Under the pieces are notes generated by a model. The model did not search any database. It saw only the letters and a list, made by a program, of their open reading frames with translations, and had not been told where the DNA came from. A stretch of 54,415 nt of DNA from assembly GCA_900552125.1 (NCBI GenBank), contig URYK01000018.1:1-54415 (forward strand), written 5' to 3'. A program made the translations under genes and the position numbers. The stretch is from an uncultured Solobacterium sp. (GTDB lineage: Bacteria; Bacillota_I; Bacilli_A; Erysipelotrichales; Erysipelotrichaceae). Every line of letters begins with the position of its first letter. Positions within the stretch are counted from its first letter, which is position 1. This document shows positions 24,785 to 33,718 of this stretch, in pieces.

Positions 24785-25729
24785 ATGACAGTACCTGTAT
24801 ATTTATTTACTGGCTTTCTTGAAAGTGGAAAAACCAGTTTAATTAAAGAAACACTTTTAGATCCAGGCTTTAATGATGGGGAAAAAACATTATTACTTGC
24901 CTGCGAAGAAGGTTTAGAAGAATACGAAGATGAATTTCTAACCAAGACAAATACAACTATAGTTACAGTAGATCATGAAGAAACTTTGAGTTATGAATTT
25001 CTAAAAAAATGTGATAGTTTGATTGAACCTGACCGAATTATGATTGAATTTAACGGAACTTGGAACTTTAATAACTTTTTAGATGTGGAATATCCATTTG
25101 ATTGGTTATTGGTACAAATCTTATCTACGGTAGATGCATCTACTTTTCAGATGTACATCAACAATATGCGTTCTATGATTTATGATCAGTTAGTTCATTC
25201 TGAAGTAATTATCTTTAATCGATGTGATGAGAACACGAAGAAACTGTACTTAAGAAATAACGTGAAAGCTATCAATCAAAAAGCTCAGCTGATTTATGAG
25301 ACAAAAGATGGACAGATTGTTGATTTAAAAGATGATGAAATGCCTTTTGATCTTTCTGCTGATATCTTAAAGATAGAAGATCAGGACTATGGTCTGTGGT
25401 ATATGGATTGTATGGAACATCCTCGTAAGTATGATGGAAAGAAAATCCAGATAAAAGGTAAGGTTATATCTACACATGTGGAAAACATGGATCATGTCTT
25501 TGTGTTTGGACGTTATGCTATGGTATGCTGTGCTGATGATACTTCATTGATTGGACTCTTATGTCATTATCAAGATAGCAGTGAACTATTACCTAAGGAA
25601 TGGGTGTCTGTAGAAGCAGACATCAGAGTAGAATTTGATGAAGAATATGGACAGGAAGTACCTATTCTTTATGTAAAACTCGTAGAGAGTGTAGAACCAT
25701 TAAAAGATGAATTAGTATATTTCACGTAA
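24785..25729 (+). CDS. CobW-like GTPase fused to a YcgQ/TIGR03943-like C-terminal domain
   Basis: A 314-residue protein. Residues ~1-190 are a G3E GTPase domain with Walker A GFLESGKT (10-17) and Walker B-like DRIMIEFNG, but no CxCC motif. Residues ~205-314 (MDCMEHPRKYDGKKIQIKGK, then FVFGRYAMVCCADDTSLIGLLC) match my memory of the C-terminal domain of YcgQ (TIGR03943), the partner of permease YcgR in Zur-regulated loci. Fusing a GTPase to this domain links metal-chaperone and membrane-system parts in one chain. It follows the His-rich CobW gene by 6 bp and precedes a terminator. The C-terminal assignment is from motif memory, not a search. Confidence 0.78.
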   Translation: MTVPVYLFTGFLESGKTSLIKETLLDPGFNDGEKTLLLACEEGLEEYEDEFLTKTNTTIVTVDHEETLSYEFLKKCDSLIEPDRIMIEFNGTWNFNNFLDVEYPFDWLLVQILSTVDASTFQMYINNMRSMIYDQLVHSEVIIFNRCDENTKKLYLRNNVKAINQKAQLIYETKDGQIVDLKDDEMPFDLSADILKIEDQDYGLWYMDCMEHPRKYDGKKIQIKGKVISTHVENMDHVFVFGRYAMVCCADDTSLIGLLCHYQDSSELLPKEWVSVEADIRVEFDEEYGQEVPILYVKLVESVEPLKDELVYFT

Positions 25730-25735
25730 AACTAT

Positions 25736-25757
25736 AGACAGGGCGACCTGTCTTTTT
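25736..25757 (+). terminator. Terminator after the CobW pair
   Basis: The stem agacagg / cctgtct with a GCGA loop is followed by TTTTT. Confidence 0.9.
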
Positions 25758-25873
25758 GTTGTGTAGTGGTTAATTGAGGATCTATAAGATTTGAGTAACA
25801 TATACTAGCCCTCTTTTTATATGTAAAAATATGTGTTTTTGTGGTATAGTAATACTAACGAAAGGAGTAATTT

Positions 25874-26674
25874 ATGCGGAAAACGAATTATCATATGCAT
25901 ACAAAACGATGCATGCATGCATCGGGAACAGATGAAGAATATGTAAAAAGTGCTATCAAAAATGGTTATGAAGAAATAGGTTTTTCTGATCATTCACCAT
26001 GGAAATATGATAGTGATTTTGTGGCGCATATGCGTATGCCTTTATCACAATTTGATGATTATTATACTTCAATTGCAAGTTTAAGAGAAAAATATAAAGA
26101 CCAGATCTCTATTAAAATCGGTTTGGAATGTGAATATTTTCCAAAGTATATGGACTGGCTAAAACAGTTTGTTGTGGAAAAGAAATTAGATTATATTATT
26201 TTTGGTAATCATTATTATAAAACAGATGAGAAACGTGTTTATTTTGGAACTGCCTGTGAAAATGAAGAATATTTAATACGATATGTAGATGAAGCTATCG
26301 CAGGAATGGAAACTGGTTTATATTCTTATCTATGTCACCCAGATTTATTTATGCGAGGCAGAAGAGTTTTTGATGATGTGGCAAAAAGAGAATCAATTCG
26401 TTTATGTGAAGCTGCTAAGAAATTAAATATTCCATTAGAATATAATTTAGCTGGAGCTGCCTACAATGATATTATGCATACCATGCAATATCCACATGAA
26501 GAATTCTGGAAAATTGCGGCAGAAGTAGGTAATACAGCTATTATCGGTGTAGATGCACATGAACCGGCCGCTATGGAAACAGATCGTTATCGTGATGAAG
26601 GATTGAAACGTCTACAGGAACTGGGAATACATATTATAGATAAAATAGAGTTTAAAGATTTTTCAAAATTATAA
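25874..26674 (+). CDS. PHP-domain phosphatase (histidinol-phosphatase-like)
   Basis: A 266-residue member of the polymerase and histidinol phosphatase (PHP) superfamily. Metal-ligand motifs are visible: YHMHTKRC (HxH), GFSDHSP, GLECEYFP, FGNHYY, CHPDLF and GVDAHEP. The length and CHPDLF resemble HisK-type histidinol-phosphatases. No other his biosynthesis gene is nearby, and this organism imports histidine through a T-box-controlled transporter, so another phosphoester substrate is possible. It has an extended -10 promoter (TATAGT) around 25843 and a strong terminator. Confidence 0.82.
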   Translation: MRKTNYHMHTKRCMHASGTDEEYVKSAIKNGYEEIGFSDHSPWKYDSDFVAHMRMPLSQFDDYYTSIASLREKYKDQISIKIGLECEYFPKYMDWLKQFVVEKKLDYIIFGNHYYKTDEKRVYFGTACENEEYLIRYVDEAIAGMETGLYSYLCHPDLFMRGRRVFDDVAKRESIRLCEAAKKLNIPLEYNLAGAAYNDIMHTMQYPHEEFWKIAAEVGNTAIIGVDAHEPAAMETDRYRDEGLKRLQELGIHIIDKIEFKDFSKL

Positions 26675-26719
26675 AAAAGACTTATCATTAGAGTATGGCT
26701 TCTAGGATAAGTCTTTTAT
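26675..26719. terminator. Terminator between convergent PHP and PfkB genes
   Basis: The stem agacttatc / gataagtct with flanking A- and T-runs is suited to both directions. Confidence 0.85.
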
Positions 26720-26729
26720 TTATTGTTAG

Positions 26730-27644
26730 CTATTTTTGGTTTAGACTATGTAATAGTTCTTCTACTTCTTTTTTAGTAGCTAAGTTTTCAGAGAAAGCAC
26801 TGGCACTACCACAACAAATTCCTTTTATAAATGCTTGGGCATAATCTTTATTAGATTCAAGATAACCAGAAATGAATCCAGCAACCATAGAATCACCAGC
26901 ACCTACCGAATTGATTACTGTTCCTTTAGGAGCTTTGCTATGATGTACTTCACCATGTTCATCAATTAATACTGCTCCTTTACCTGCCATAGATACTAAA
27001 ACATTGATGGCTCCCATTTCCTGAAGTTTCTTTGCATAAGGAATGACTTCTTCCTGAGTAGTAAGTGTTACATTAAATAGTTCACCAAGCTCATGGTGAT
27101 TTGGTTTAATTAAGAATGGATGGTATTTTAATACTTTAAGTAAAAGATTATTTGTCGCATCTACGACAATTTTGACATTTTTCTCTGCCTGTCTTTGCAT
27201 GATGCGTTCATATATATCATCAGGAAGGAAGCTAGGGATACTTCCGGAAATAACTAAGATATCTCCATCTTTGATATTATCTAGTTTTCTATATAATTCT
27301 TCAATATTTTCTTCTGTGATATTCGGTCCCTGACCATTAATTTCTGTTTCTTCATTTGACTTCATTTTAACATTAATACGAGATAGTCCTTTTTCAACAT
27401 GAATGAAATCAGTGCAACAGCCATAATTCTTTAAACGGTTTTCAATTTCTTTGCCAGTAAAACCTGCCATAAATCCTAAAGCAGTGCTATCATGCCCTAA
27501 ATTTGAAAGTACAATTGAAACGTTGATTCCTTTTCCACCAGGAAGTATTTTTTCATAATGTGTTTTATTAATAGTGCCGACAGTGAAATCTTTAACTTGA
27601 ATAATGTAATCGAGTGATGGATTAAATGTAACGGTATAAATCAT
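26730..27644 (-). CDS. PfkB-family sugar-phosphate kinase (1-phosphofructokinase-like)
   Basis: A 304-residue ribokinase-fold kinase. The PfkB signatures are PGGKGINVSIVLSNLG near residue 35 and NSVGAGDSMVAGF near 245, with the catalytic Asp in GAGDS. The N-terminus MIYTVTFNPSLDYII is typical of FruK (fructose-1-P to fructose-1,6-bisphosphate) and LacC (tagatose-6-P kinase). It is divergent from the dehydrogenase-deoR-PTS operon and shares its operator region, so it most likely phosphorylates the keto-sugar phosphate made by that pathway. FruK versus LacC cannot be settled by eye. Confidence 0.85.
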   Translation of the reverse strand: MIYTVTFNPSLDYIIQVKDFTVGTINKTHYEKILPGGKGINVSIVLSNLGHDSTALGFMAGFTGKEIENRLKNYGCCTDFIHVEKGLSRINVKMKSNEETEINGQGPNITEENIEELYRKLDNIKDGDILVISGSIPSFLPDDIYERIMQRQAEKNVKIVVDATNNLLLKVLKYHPFLIKPNHHELGELFNVTLTTQEEVIPYAKKLQEMGAINVLVSMAGKGAVLIDEHGEVHHSKAPKGTVINSVGAGDSMVAGFISGYLESNKDYAQAFIKGICCGSASAFSENLATKKEVEELLHSLNQK

Positions 27645-27681
27645 GATTGGATCCTCCTTATATCTTCATGTATAGAATATC

Positions 27682-27777
27682 ACTTTCACTTTTGAAAGTC
27701 AAATATAAATTGTTGAAATAACAGTTGACAAATAGATATATCGTGGTATTATAGAGTTGTAATTGTTGAAACAACAA
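27682..27777. promoter_or_regulatory. Divergent control region with DeoR-type operators
   Basis: For the rightward operon a promoter is visible: TTGACA (27725-27730), 16 bp, TATTAT (27747-27752). It is bracketed by two copies of a near-identical 15-mer: TTGTTGAAATAACAG (27710-27724) and the perfect palindrome TTGTTGAAACAACAA (27763-27777), 53 bp apart, about five helical turns. A third dyad, actttc-acttttg-aaagt type (27682-27699), sits on the kinase side. The arrangement fits looping repression by the DeoR protein encoded downstream. Confidence 0.78.
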
Positions 27778-27801
27778 AATTAAAAGAAAGGAGTTTTCGA
27801 A

Positions 27802-29064
27802 ATGAAAGCAAAAGCAGTGAGATTACATGGCGCTAACGATCTAAGATTAGATGAGTTCGAATTACCGGAAATTAAAGATGATGAAATATTAGTTAAAGTT
27901 GTTTCTGATAGTGTTTGTATGTCAACTTATAAATGTGCAATCTTAGGGACAAAACATAAACGTGTTCATGAAGATGTTGCAGATCATCCGGCTATCATGG
28001 GACATGAAATGGCAGGGGACATTGTACAGGTAGGAAAAAAACATCAGGATAAGTTTAAACCGGGAATGAAATTCACATTACAGCCAGCCTTAAATTATAA
28101 AGGAACAATGTGGAGTCCAGGTTATTCTTATGAATTCTTTGGAGGAGATGCAACGTATTGTATTATTCCAGCTGAGGTTATGGAATTAGGATGTTTATTG
28201 GAATACAAAGGTCGTGCATATTATGAAGCCTCTTTGGCAGAACCAATGTCTTGTAGTATTGGTGCATTTAATGCTAATTATCATACAAAAATGGGTGTTT
28301 ATCATCATGAAATGGGAATTAAAAAAGATGGAAAACTGGCTATCTTAGCTGGAGCTGGACCTATGGGATTAGGGGCTTTGACATATGCATTACATCGTGA
28401 TATTCGTCCATCTATGATTGTTGTGACAGATATTAATCAGGAACGATTAGATCGTGCAGAACATTTATTCCCAGTTGAGGAAGCTAAAAAGGATGGCATT
28501 GAATTACACTTTGTAAATACAAAAGAAATGGAAGACCCTGCTGCAGAATTATTAAAGATTACAGGTAATACCGGCTTTGATGATGTATTCTGTTATGCAC
28601 CTGTTGCAGAAGTAGTAGAATTATCTAGTGCCGTTTTAGGTAGAGATGGATGTTTAAACTTCTTTGCTGGACCTACAGATAATAAATTTAGCGCAAAGAT
28701 GAATTTCTATGATGTACATTATAATTCTACTCATGTTATGGGGACAACAGGCGGAAATACAGCAGATATGATCGAGTCTTTGGAATTAACAGCACAAAAT
28801 AGAATTAATCCTGCTGTTATGGTAACTCACATTGGCGGATTAGACGCAGCTGTTGAAACAACGTTAAATTTACCAAAAATTCCAGGTGGGAAGAAATTAA
28901 TTTATACACATTTGAATATGCCATTAATTGCATTAACAGACTTACGTGAAAAGGGGAAAGAAGATTCACGATATACAGAATTGGCGGATATTGTAGATGC
29001 TCATAAAGGATTATGGTGTCCTGAAGCAGAAGAATATCTATTGGCACATTTCAGTGAAGAATAA
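27802..29064 (+). CDS. Zinc-binding dehydrogenase, L-sorbose-1-phosphate reductase (SorE)-like
   Basis: A 420-residue medium-chain dehydrogenase. The catalytic zinc region includes VSDSVCMSTYKC and GHEMAGDIVQVG. The Rossmann segment is LAILAGAGPMGLGALTYAL followed by VVTDINQERLDRA. The unusual length, and segments such as ALNYKGTMWSPGYSYEFFGGDATYC, resemble the SorE/sugar-phosphate dehydrogenase group rather than classical alcohol dehydrogenases. In context (PTS downstream, PfkB kinase divergent) it should oxidise an imported polyol phosphate to a ketose phosphate, or reduce the reverse. Substrate unknown. Confidence 0.8.
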   Translation: MKAKAVRLHGANDLRLDEFELPEIKDDEILVKVVSDSVCMSTYKCAILGTKHKRVHEDVADHPAIMGHEMAGDIVQVGKKHQDKFKPGMKFTLQPALNYKGTMWSPGYSYEFFGGDATYCIIPAEVMELGCLLEYKGRAYYEASLAEPMSCSIGAFNANYHTKMGVYHHEMGIKKDGKLAILAGAGPMGLGALTYALHRDIRPSMIVVTDINQERLDRAEHLFPVEEAKKDGIELHFVNTKEMEDPAAELLKITGNTGFDDVFCYAPVAEVVELSSAVLGRDGCLNFFAGPTDNKFSAKMNFYDVHYNSTHVMGTTGGNTADMIESLELTAQNRINPAVMVTHIGGLDAAVETTLNLPKIPGGKKLIYTHLNMPLIALTDLREKGKEDSRYTELADIVDAHKGLWCPEAEEYLLAHFSEE

Positions 29065-29124
29065 ATTGGAATTATCTACTTCCCTCATGTATACTAATAG
29101 GTAAGGAAGTAGGTGTTGATTGAC

Positions 29125-29886
29125 ATGGAAGTTATGGAACAAAGACGCAGTGAGATCGTAGCGTTCGTAAATGAAAAGGGAAGCATTACCTTTGCGCAAT
29201 TAAAAGAAAGGTTTCCATCTGTATCAGAAATGACTTTACGTACAGATTTAAAAATATTAGATCAGAGTAAAAGACTGGTACGTATTCATGGAGGCGCAAA
29301 ATCATTAGAACAGATTACTGGAAATGATGATTTATTAAGAAAAAGGTTCATTCAGAATACAGAGGCAAAAAAAGAAATAGCAGAAAAAGCAGTACCATTA
29401 GTTGAGCCTCATAAGACCATTTTCTTAGATTCAGGAAGCACAACTACGATGTTGACACATCGGCTTCAAAACCAGCCAAATGTAATAATTACAAGCGGAT
29501 TGACATGTGCAATTGAATTAGCTCAATATGATAAAATCAAAGTATCTTTAGTAGGCGGAAATCTAAATACGAGAAGTCTAAGTATCAATGGCAGTGAAGG
29601 AATTCGATATTTAGAAAAGATAAATTTTGATATTGCTTTTATTGGGGTTACTCGTTATAGTAAAGAAACGGGATTTACCTGTGAATCATTTGAAGATGCC
29701 CTAATTAAGCGAACTGTTATTGAAAGAGCTGAGAAAGTAATCTTATTAATGGATTCTTCAAAAATTAATAAAAGAGGAACTTATACGATTTGTAGTGAAA
29801 CAGATGTAGATGCTGTTGTCTGTGACAAGGAACTTCCACAAATAATGAAAGAAGAATGGGAGAACCTCGGACTTTCCGTATATTGA
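29125..29886 (+). CDS. DeoR/GlpR-family transcriptional repressor
   Basis: A 253-residue sugar-phosphate-responsive repressor. The N-terminal HTH (ITFAQLKERFPSVSEMTLRTDLKIL, then the RIHGGA hinge) is followed by the DeoRC sensor with DSGSTTTMLTH and VSLVGGNLNTRSLSING. Start set at ATG 29125 after aaggaagtaggtg; an in-frame GTG at 29113 is within the RBS. It lies between the dehydrogenase and PTS genes and probably binds the paired TTGTTGAAACAACAA sites upstream of the operon. Confidence 0.88.
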   Translation: MEVMEQRRSEIVAFVNEKGSITFAQLKERFPSVSEMTLRTDLKILDQSKRLVRIHGGAKSLEQITGNDDLLRKRFIQNTEAKKEIAEKAVPLVEPHKTIFLDSGSTTTMLTHRLQNQPNVIITSGLTCAIELAQYDKIKVSLVGGNLNTRSLSINGSEGIRYLEKINFDIAFIGVTRYSKETGFTCESFEDALIKRTVIERAEKVILLMDSSKINKRGTYTICSETDVDAVVCDKELPQIMKEEWENLGLSVY

Positions 29887-29950
29887 TCATATGAAATAAG
29901 TAAGTCCATCAATATGAAACATATTGATATGGTTCTAGAGAGGACATACT

Positions 29951-31804
29951 ATGAAAACAGCACTTCAAAAATTTGGAAAATTTCTCTCTGCAATGGTAAT
30001 GCCAAACATTGGTGCTTTCATTGCATGGGGATTTATAACTGCTTTATTTATTGCGGATGGATGGCTGCCAAATGAACAACTAGCATCTATCCAGCCTTAT
30101 ATGCTAACATATTTATTACCTATCTTAATTGCCGCATCTGGTGGAAAAATGATTGCGAAAGAACGTGGACAGGTAATGGGGGCAATCGCAGTCGTTGGAT
30201 GTATCGCCGGTGTCGGCGGAACAGAAGGACAGCCTATGTTAATGGCCGCAATGATTATCGGTCCATTTGCGGGCTGGGTAATTAAGAAATTTGATCAAAT
30301 CGTGGAAGGACATATTCCTGCAGGATTTGAAATGTTAATTAATAATTTCTCTGTTGGTATTTTAGGGATGATCGTAGCTATATTAGGATATTATTTAATT
30401 GGTCCATTAATGACAGCAATTTTATCTGTATTAGCTGCAGGAGTAAATATATTAATTACTCATGGTTTATTGCCGCTTGTCGCAATCTTTGTGGAACCAG
30501 CAAAAGTATTATTCTTAAACAATGCCATTAATCATGGAATCTTTACTCCGATTGGAGTTGAACAGGCAGTAGAAACTGGAAAATCTATTATGTATATGCT
30601 AGAGGCAAATCCTGGACCTGGGCTTGGTGTCTTATTGGCTTACTGGTTTTTCTCAAGTGATAAAACAACGAAAGATTCAGCGCCAGGGGCAATTATCATT
30701 CATTTCCTTGGTGGAATTCATGAAATCTATTTCCCATATATTTTAATGAATCCAATTGTAATTCTGGCACCTATTGCAGGTAATATATGTGCTATAGCTT
30801 TCTATTCAATATTTGAATGTGGTTTGAAAGGACCAGCAAGTCCTGGTTCCATTATTGCCTTCTTATCTATGGCTCCAAAAGGTACGACATTAATGACACT
30901 TTTAGGTGTGGTAATCGCGGCAGGTGTATCCTTTGCGGTTGCTAGTCCAATCATTAAGTTAACAGCTTCTAAAAATCAGAAGAGCTTAGAAGATGCTCAG
31001 GAAACAGTGCAAGGTATGAAAGCACAGGCAAAAGGTACAGCTATTGATGTATTAGCAGTGAAGAAAATCGTCTTTGCATGTGATGCAGGAATGGGTTCAT
31101 CCGCAATGGGCGCAACTAAATTTAGAAATCGTCTAAAAGCTGTACGTCCTGATTTGATTGTTACAAATACTTCAGTAGATAATATTCCTGCAGATTGTGA
31201 TGTCATGGTTGTTCAATCTGTATTGGCTGAACGTGCACAGGCATGTGCTCCTCAAGCTAAATTGATTACGATTGGAAACTTCTTGGCTGATCCTGCATTA
31301 GATGATTTATTCTTCCAGTTATCTACTGGTGATGCTAGAGTTGTAGAAGTACAGGAACCAGAGGAAAAAGAAGTAAGTGTATCTAAAGACATCTTAACAC
31401 TTGATGGTATCCAATTGAATCTGAAATCTGTATCAAAAGAAGAAGCAATCATAGCCGCAGGTAAACAATTAGTAAAACTGGGATATGTAGAAGAAGAATA
31501 TATAACTGCTATGCTGGAACGTGAAAAGATTGTTACGACATACATTGGTATGGGATTAGCGATTCCTCATGGCACAACACATGAAGGGGATATTATTCAT
31601 AAAACAGGTATTGTCTTACTACAATATCCAGATGGAATTGATTTTGGGGATGAAAAAGCACAGCTTGTGATTGGTATAGCTGGAATGGGTGGAGAACATA
31701 TGGAAGTACTTGCGAAAGTATGTACTGCATTAGAAGATGAAGCTATTCTTGAAAAGATGAAGACAACAGATGATAAGGAATGGATTTTAAAACAATTATC
31801 TTAA
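29951..31804 (+). CDS. Mannitol-type PTS transporter, fused EIICBA
   Basis: A 617-residue permease of the mannitol/fructose PTS group. EIIC is residues ~1-340 (start MKTALQKFGKFLSAMVMPNIGAFIAWGFITALF as in MtlA, with HFLGGIHEIYFPYILMNP). EIIB follows, with phospho-Cys377 in FACDAGMGSSAMGA. EIIA is at the C-terminus, with phospho-His540 in LAIPHGT. All three domains in one chain is the E. coli MtlA layout; many Firmicutes split off EIIA. Without a linked mtlD (short-form mannitol-1-P dehydrogenase), the imported polyol may be mannitol or another hexitol handled by the SorE-like enzyme. Confidence 0.9.
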   Translation: MKTALQKFGKFLSAMVMPNIGAFIAWGFITALFIADGWLPNEQLASIQPYMLTYLLPILIAASGGKMIAKERGQVMGAIAVVGCIAGVGGTEGQPMLMAAMIIGPFAGWVIKKFDQIVEGHIPAGFEMLINNFSVGILGMIVAILGYYLIGPLMTAILSVLAAGVNILITHGLLPLVAIFVEPAKVLFLNNAINHGIFTPIGVEQAVETGKSIMYMLEANPGPGLGVLLAYWFFSSDKTTKDSAPGAIIIHFLGGIHEIYFPYILMNPIVILAPIAGNICAIAFYSIFECGLKGPASPGSIIAFLSMAPKGTTLMTLLGVVIAAGVSFAVASPIIKLTASKNQKSLEDAQETVQGMKAQAKGTAIDVLAVKKIVFACDAGMGSSAMGATKFRNRLKAVRPDLIVTNTSVDNIPADCDVMVVQSVLAERAQACAPQAKLITIGNFLADPALDDLFFQLSTGDARVVEVQEPEEKEVSVSKDILTLDGIQLNLKSVSKEEAIIAAGKQLVKLGYVEEEYITAMLEREKIVTTYIGMGLAIPHGTTHEGDIIHKTGIVLLQYPDGIDFGDEKAQLVIGIAGMGGEHMEVLAKVCTALEDEAILEKMKTTDDKEWILKQLS

Positions 31805-31817
31805 TGAAATAATTAAC

Positions 31818-31856
31818 AAGGCAGAAAACCTATACTTTATGGTTTCCTGCCTTTTT
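31818..31856 (+). terminator. Terminator of the PTS operon
   Basis: The stem aaggcag...aaacc / ggttt...ctgcctt, with one internal mismatch, is followed by TTTTT. Confidence 0.88.
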
Positions 31857-32125
31857 GTTTTTATATTACATAATCAATGCCGTAAAACCTATAAAATGGA
31901 TTATAAATCTTTAGGAAAATGGTATAATATAAATTAAAGATTAATGAATCATTTAGGGGGAAAAGAATATGTCAAAAAAGAAAAAGATATTTTTTATAGG
32001 CTTTTATTATTAATGAATTGGTTTCCGCTATGAATCAGATAATTCTTTTTCATAATGCTAATGAACTATTATAGATGAAGAATAGAATAAAAACTAATTT
32101 TAAATAAAAGAAAGGGGATATTGGA
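31857..32125 (+). other. Spacer with a promoter-like box and an interrupted tiny ORF
   Basis: A TATAAT-like box at about 31921-31927 is followed by a gggggaaa RBS and a 14-codon ORF (31970, MSKKKKIFFIGFYY) that stops at once. In a neighbouring frame a short hydrophobic run continues. It looks like the decayed start of a signal-peptide-bearing gene. Nothing else is recognisable. Confidence 0.3.
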
Positions 32126-33603
32126 ATGACTGAATTATTTGATATCACAAATTTTGACTCTTATAAAGAAGATAATCGTAGAGAAGTAAAAAAAGCTACT
32201 GGTGGATTGCCAGTATCATTGTGGGAATCATATTCTGCTATGGCTAACTTATGGTGGTGTCATTATCCTGGGAATTAAGGAATTAGATGATAGAAGGTGG
32301 AAAACAACGGGATTGAAATCCGAAAATAAAGAAAAATTATTAGATGATTTTTGGAATCAAGTTCATAATCCACAAAAAGTAAGCATCAATCTTTTGGTTG
32401 AAAATGATATTGAAACTTACGAAATGAATGATGATCTTATTATTGTAATTCATGTTCCTATGGCTAAACGCGAACAAAAGCCAGTTTACATTAACAATGA
32501 CATATTTAGAGGCACTTATAAAAGGACACATACAGGAGATTATCACTGCTCCCGTTCTCAAGTGAAATCAATGCTTCGAGATCAGATTGAAGAAACAATG
32601 GATATGCATATTATAGAGAATATGACGATTGAAGACCTGAATTTTGAAACTGTTCATCAATATCGTAATAGGCATAAATCATATAGACCAGATCATATTT
32701 GGAATGGTTTGCCAGATGAGGACTATTTGTTGATGATTGGTGCAATCGATAAAGATAGAGATGGAAAAATTTATCCTACAGGTGCTGGATTACTGATGTT
32801 TGGAGAAGAACATCGAATATTAAGACAATATCCTGAATATTTTTTAGATTATAGAGAAATATTAGATCCAACAATTAGATGGACAGATCGTTTACAATCT
32901 TCTTCCGGTGAATGGACTGGGAATGTATTTGATTTTTATTTTAAGGTTTACAACAAAATTGCACTAAATATTAAAGTTCCCTTCAAAATTGAAAATGGAA
33001 TTAGAGTTGGTGATACACCTGTTCATAGAGCAATACGAGAAGTTCTTGCGAATTGCTTAGTAAATACAGATTTTTATATACCAAGAGGTGTTGTCATTAA
33101 ACTAGAAAAAGATGTATTAACTATCGAAAATCCTGGCTCTATTCGAGTTGGAAAATATCAAATGAGATTAGGTGGGCAATCTGATCCTAGAAATAAAGCA
33201 TTAATGAAAATGTTTAATCTTATTGGAGTTGGAGAACGTGCAGGTAGTGGTGTTCCCGAACTATTTAGTGTTTGGGAAAATGAAGGTTGGATAGAACCGA
33301 CCATAGAAGAACATTTTGACCCAGATCGTACTATTTTAACTATGAAATTTATAAAGAAAGTGCCGAAAAAAAGTGCCGAAAAATAATATCGATAAAAAAG
33401 TAACTAAAAAAACAAAAATGCATTATGATAAAATACTTTCTTTTATGGAATCAAATAAATGGTATAAAACAAGTAATTTTGTTGATATTCTGGATGTTAA
33501 AGAAAGAAGAATAAAAATATTATTGAATGAACTCGTTGAAAAGGGTCTTCTTGTTGAAGACGGTTTAACAAAAGGAAAAAAATATAAGAAAAATGATAAA
33601 TAG
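32126..33603 (+). pseudogene. Frameshifted ATP-binding protein (AlbA_2/Schlafen type with winged helix)
   Basis: Starting at ATG 32126 (after aaagggga), frame 1 encodes MTELFDITNFDSYKEDNRRE and the AlbA_2-like E-KKA-GGLP-SLWESYSAMAN segment. At ~32249 the frame must skip one base (equivalent to a 2-nt loss in an 'acac' context) to continue with TYGGVIILGIKE. A long central part follows (GTYKRTHTGDYHCSRSQV; HRAIREVLANCLVNTDFYIPRG; LIGVGERAGSGVPELF), as in COG2865 proteins. A second break in an A-run at ~33384 separates the C-terminal winged helix (YDKILSFMESNKWYKTSNFVDIL). Family members are putative DNA/RNA-binding ATPases, often in defence-related islands. Two breaks argue for decay. Confidence 0.82.
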
Positions 33604-33607
33604 ACAA

Positions 33608-33636
33608 AAAAGAGATGCAATCACTGCATCTCTTTT
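33608..33636. terminator. Bidirectional terminator hairpin
   Basis: A 12-bp perfect stem (aaaagagatgca / tgcatctctttt) with a 5-nt loop lies between convergent genes. The in-frame end of the minus-strand membrane protein, if frame-restored, would stop inside it at 33621. Confidence 0.9.
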
Positions 33637-33718
33637 GTAAGTTCATTAATTGAATATACTCCATCTGTTTGTATAGATAGCTGATTTAAAAGGACTTGTT
33701 GAGTGCTTTCTTCTGGTT

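Noticed and set aside
25874..26674. Firm assignment as hisK for histidine biosynthesis
   Set aside because: No other his genes are linked, and the PHP fold serves many phosphatases, so only a family-level call is made.
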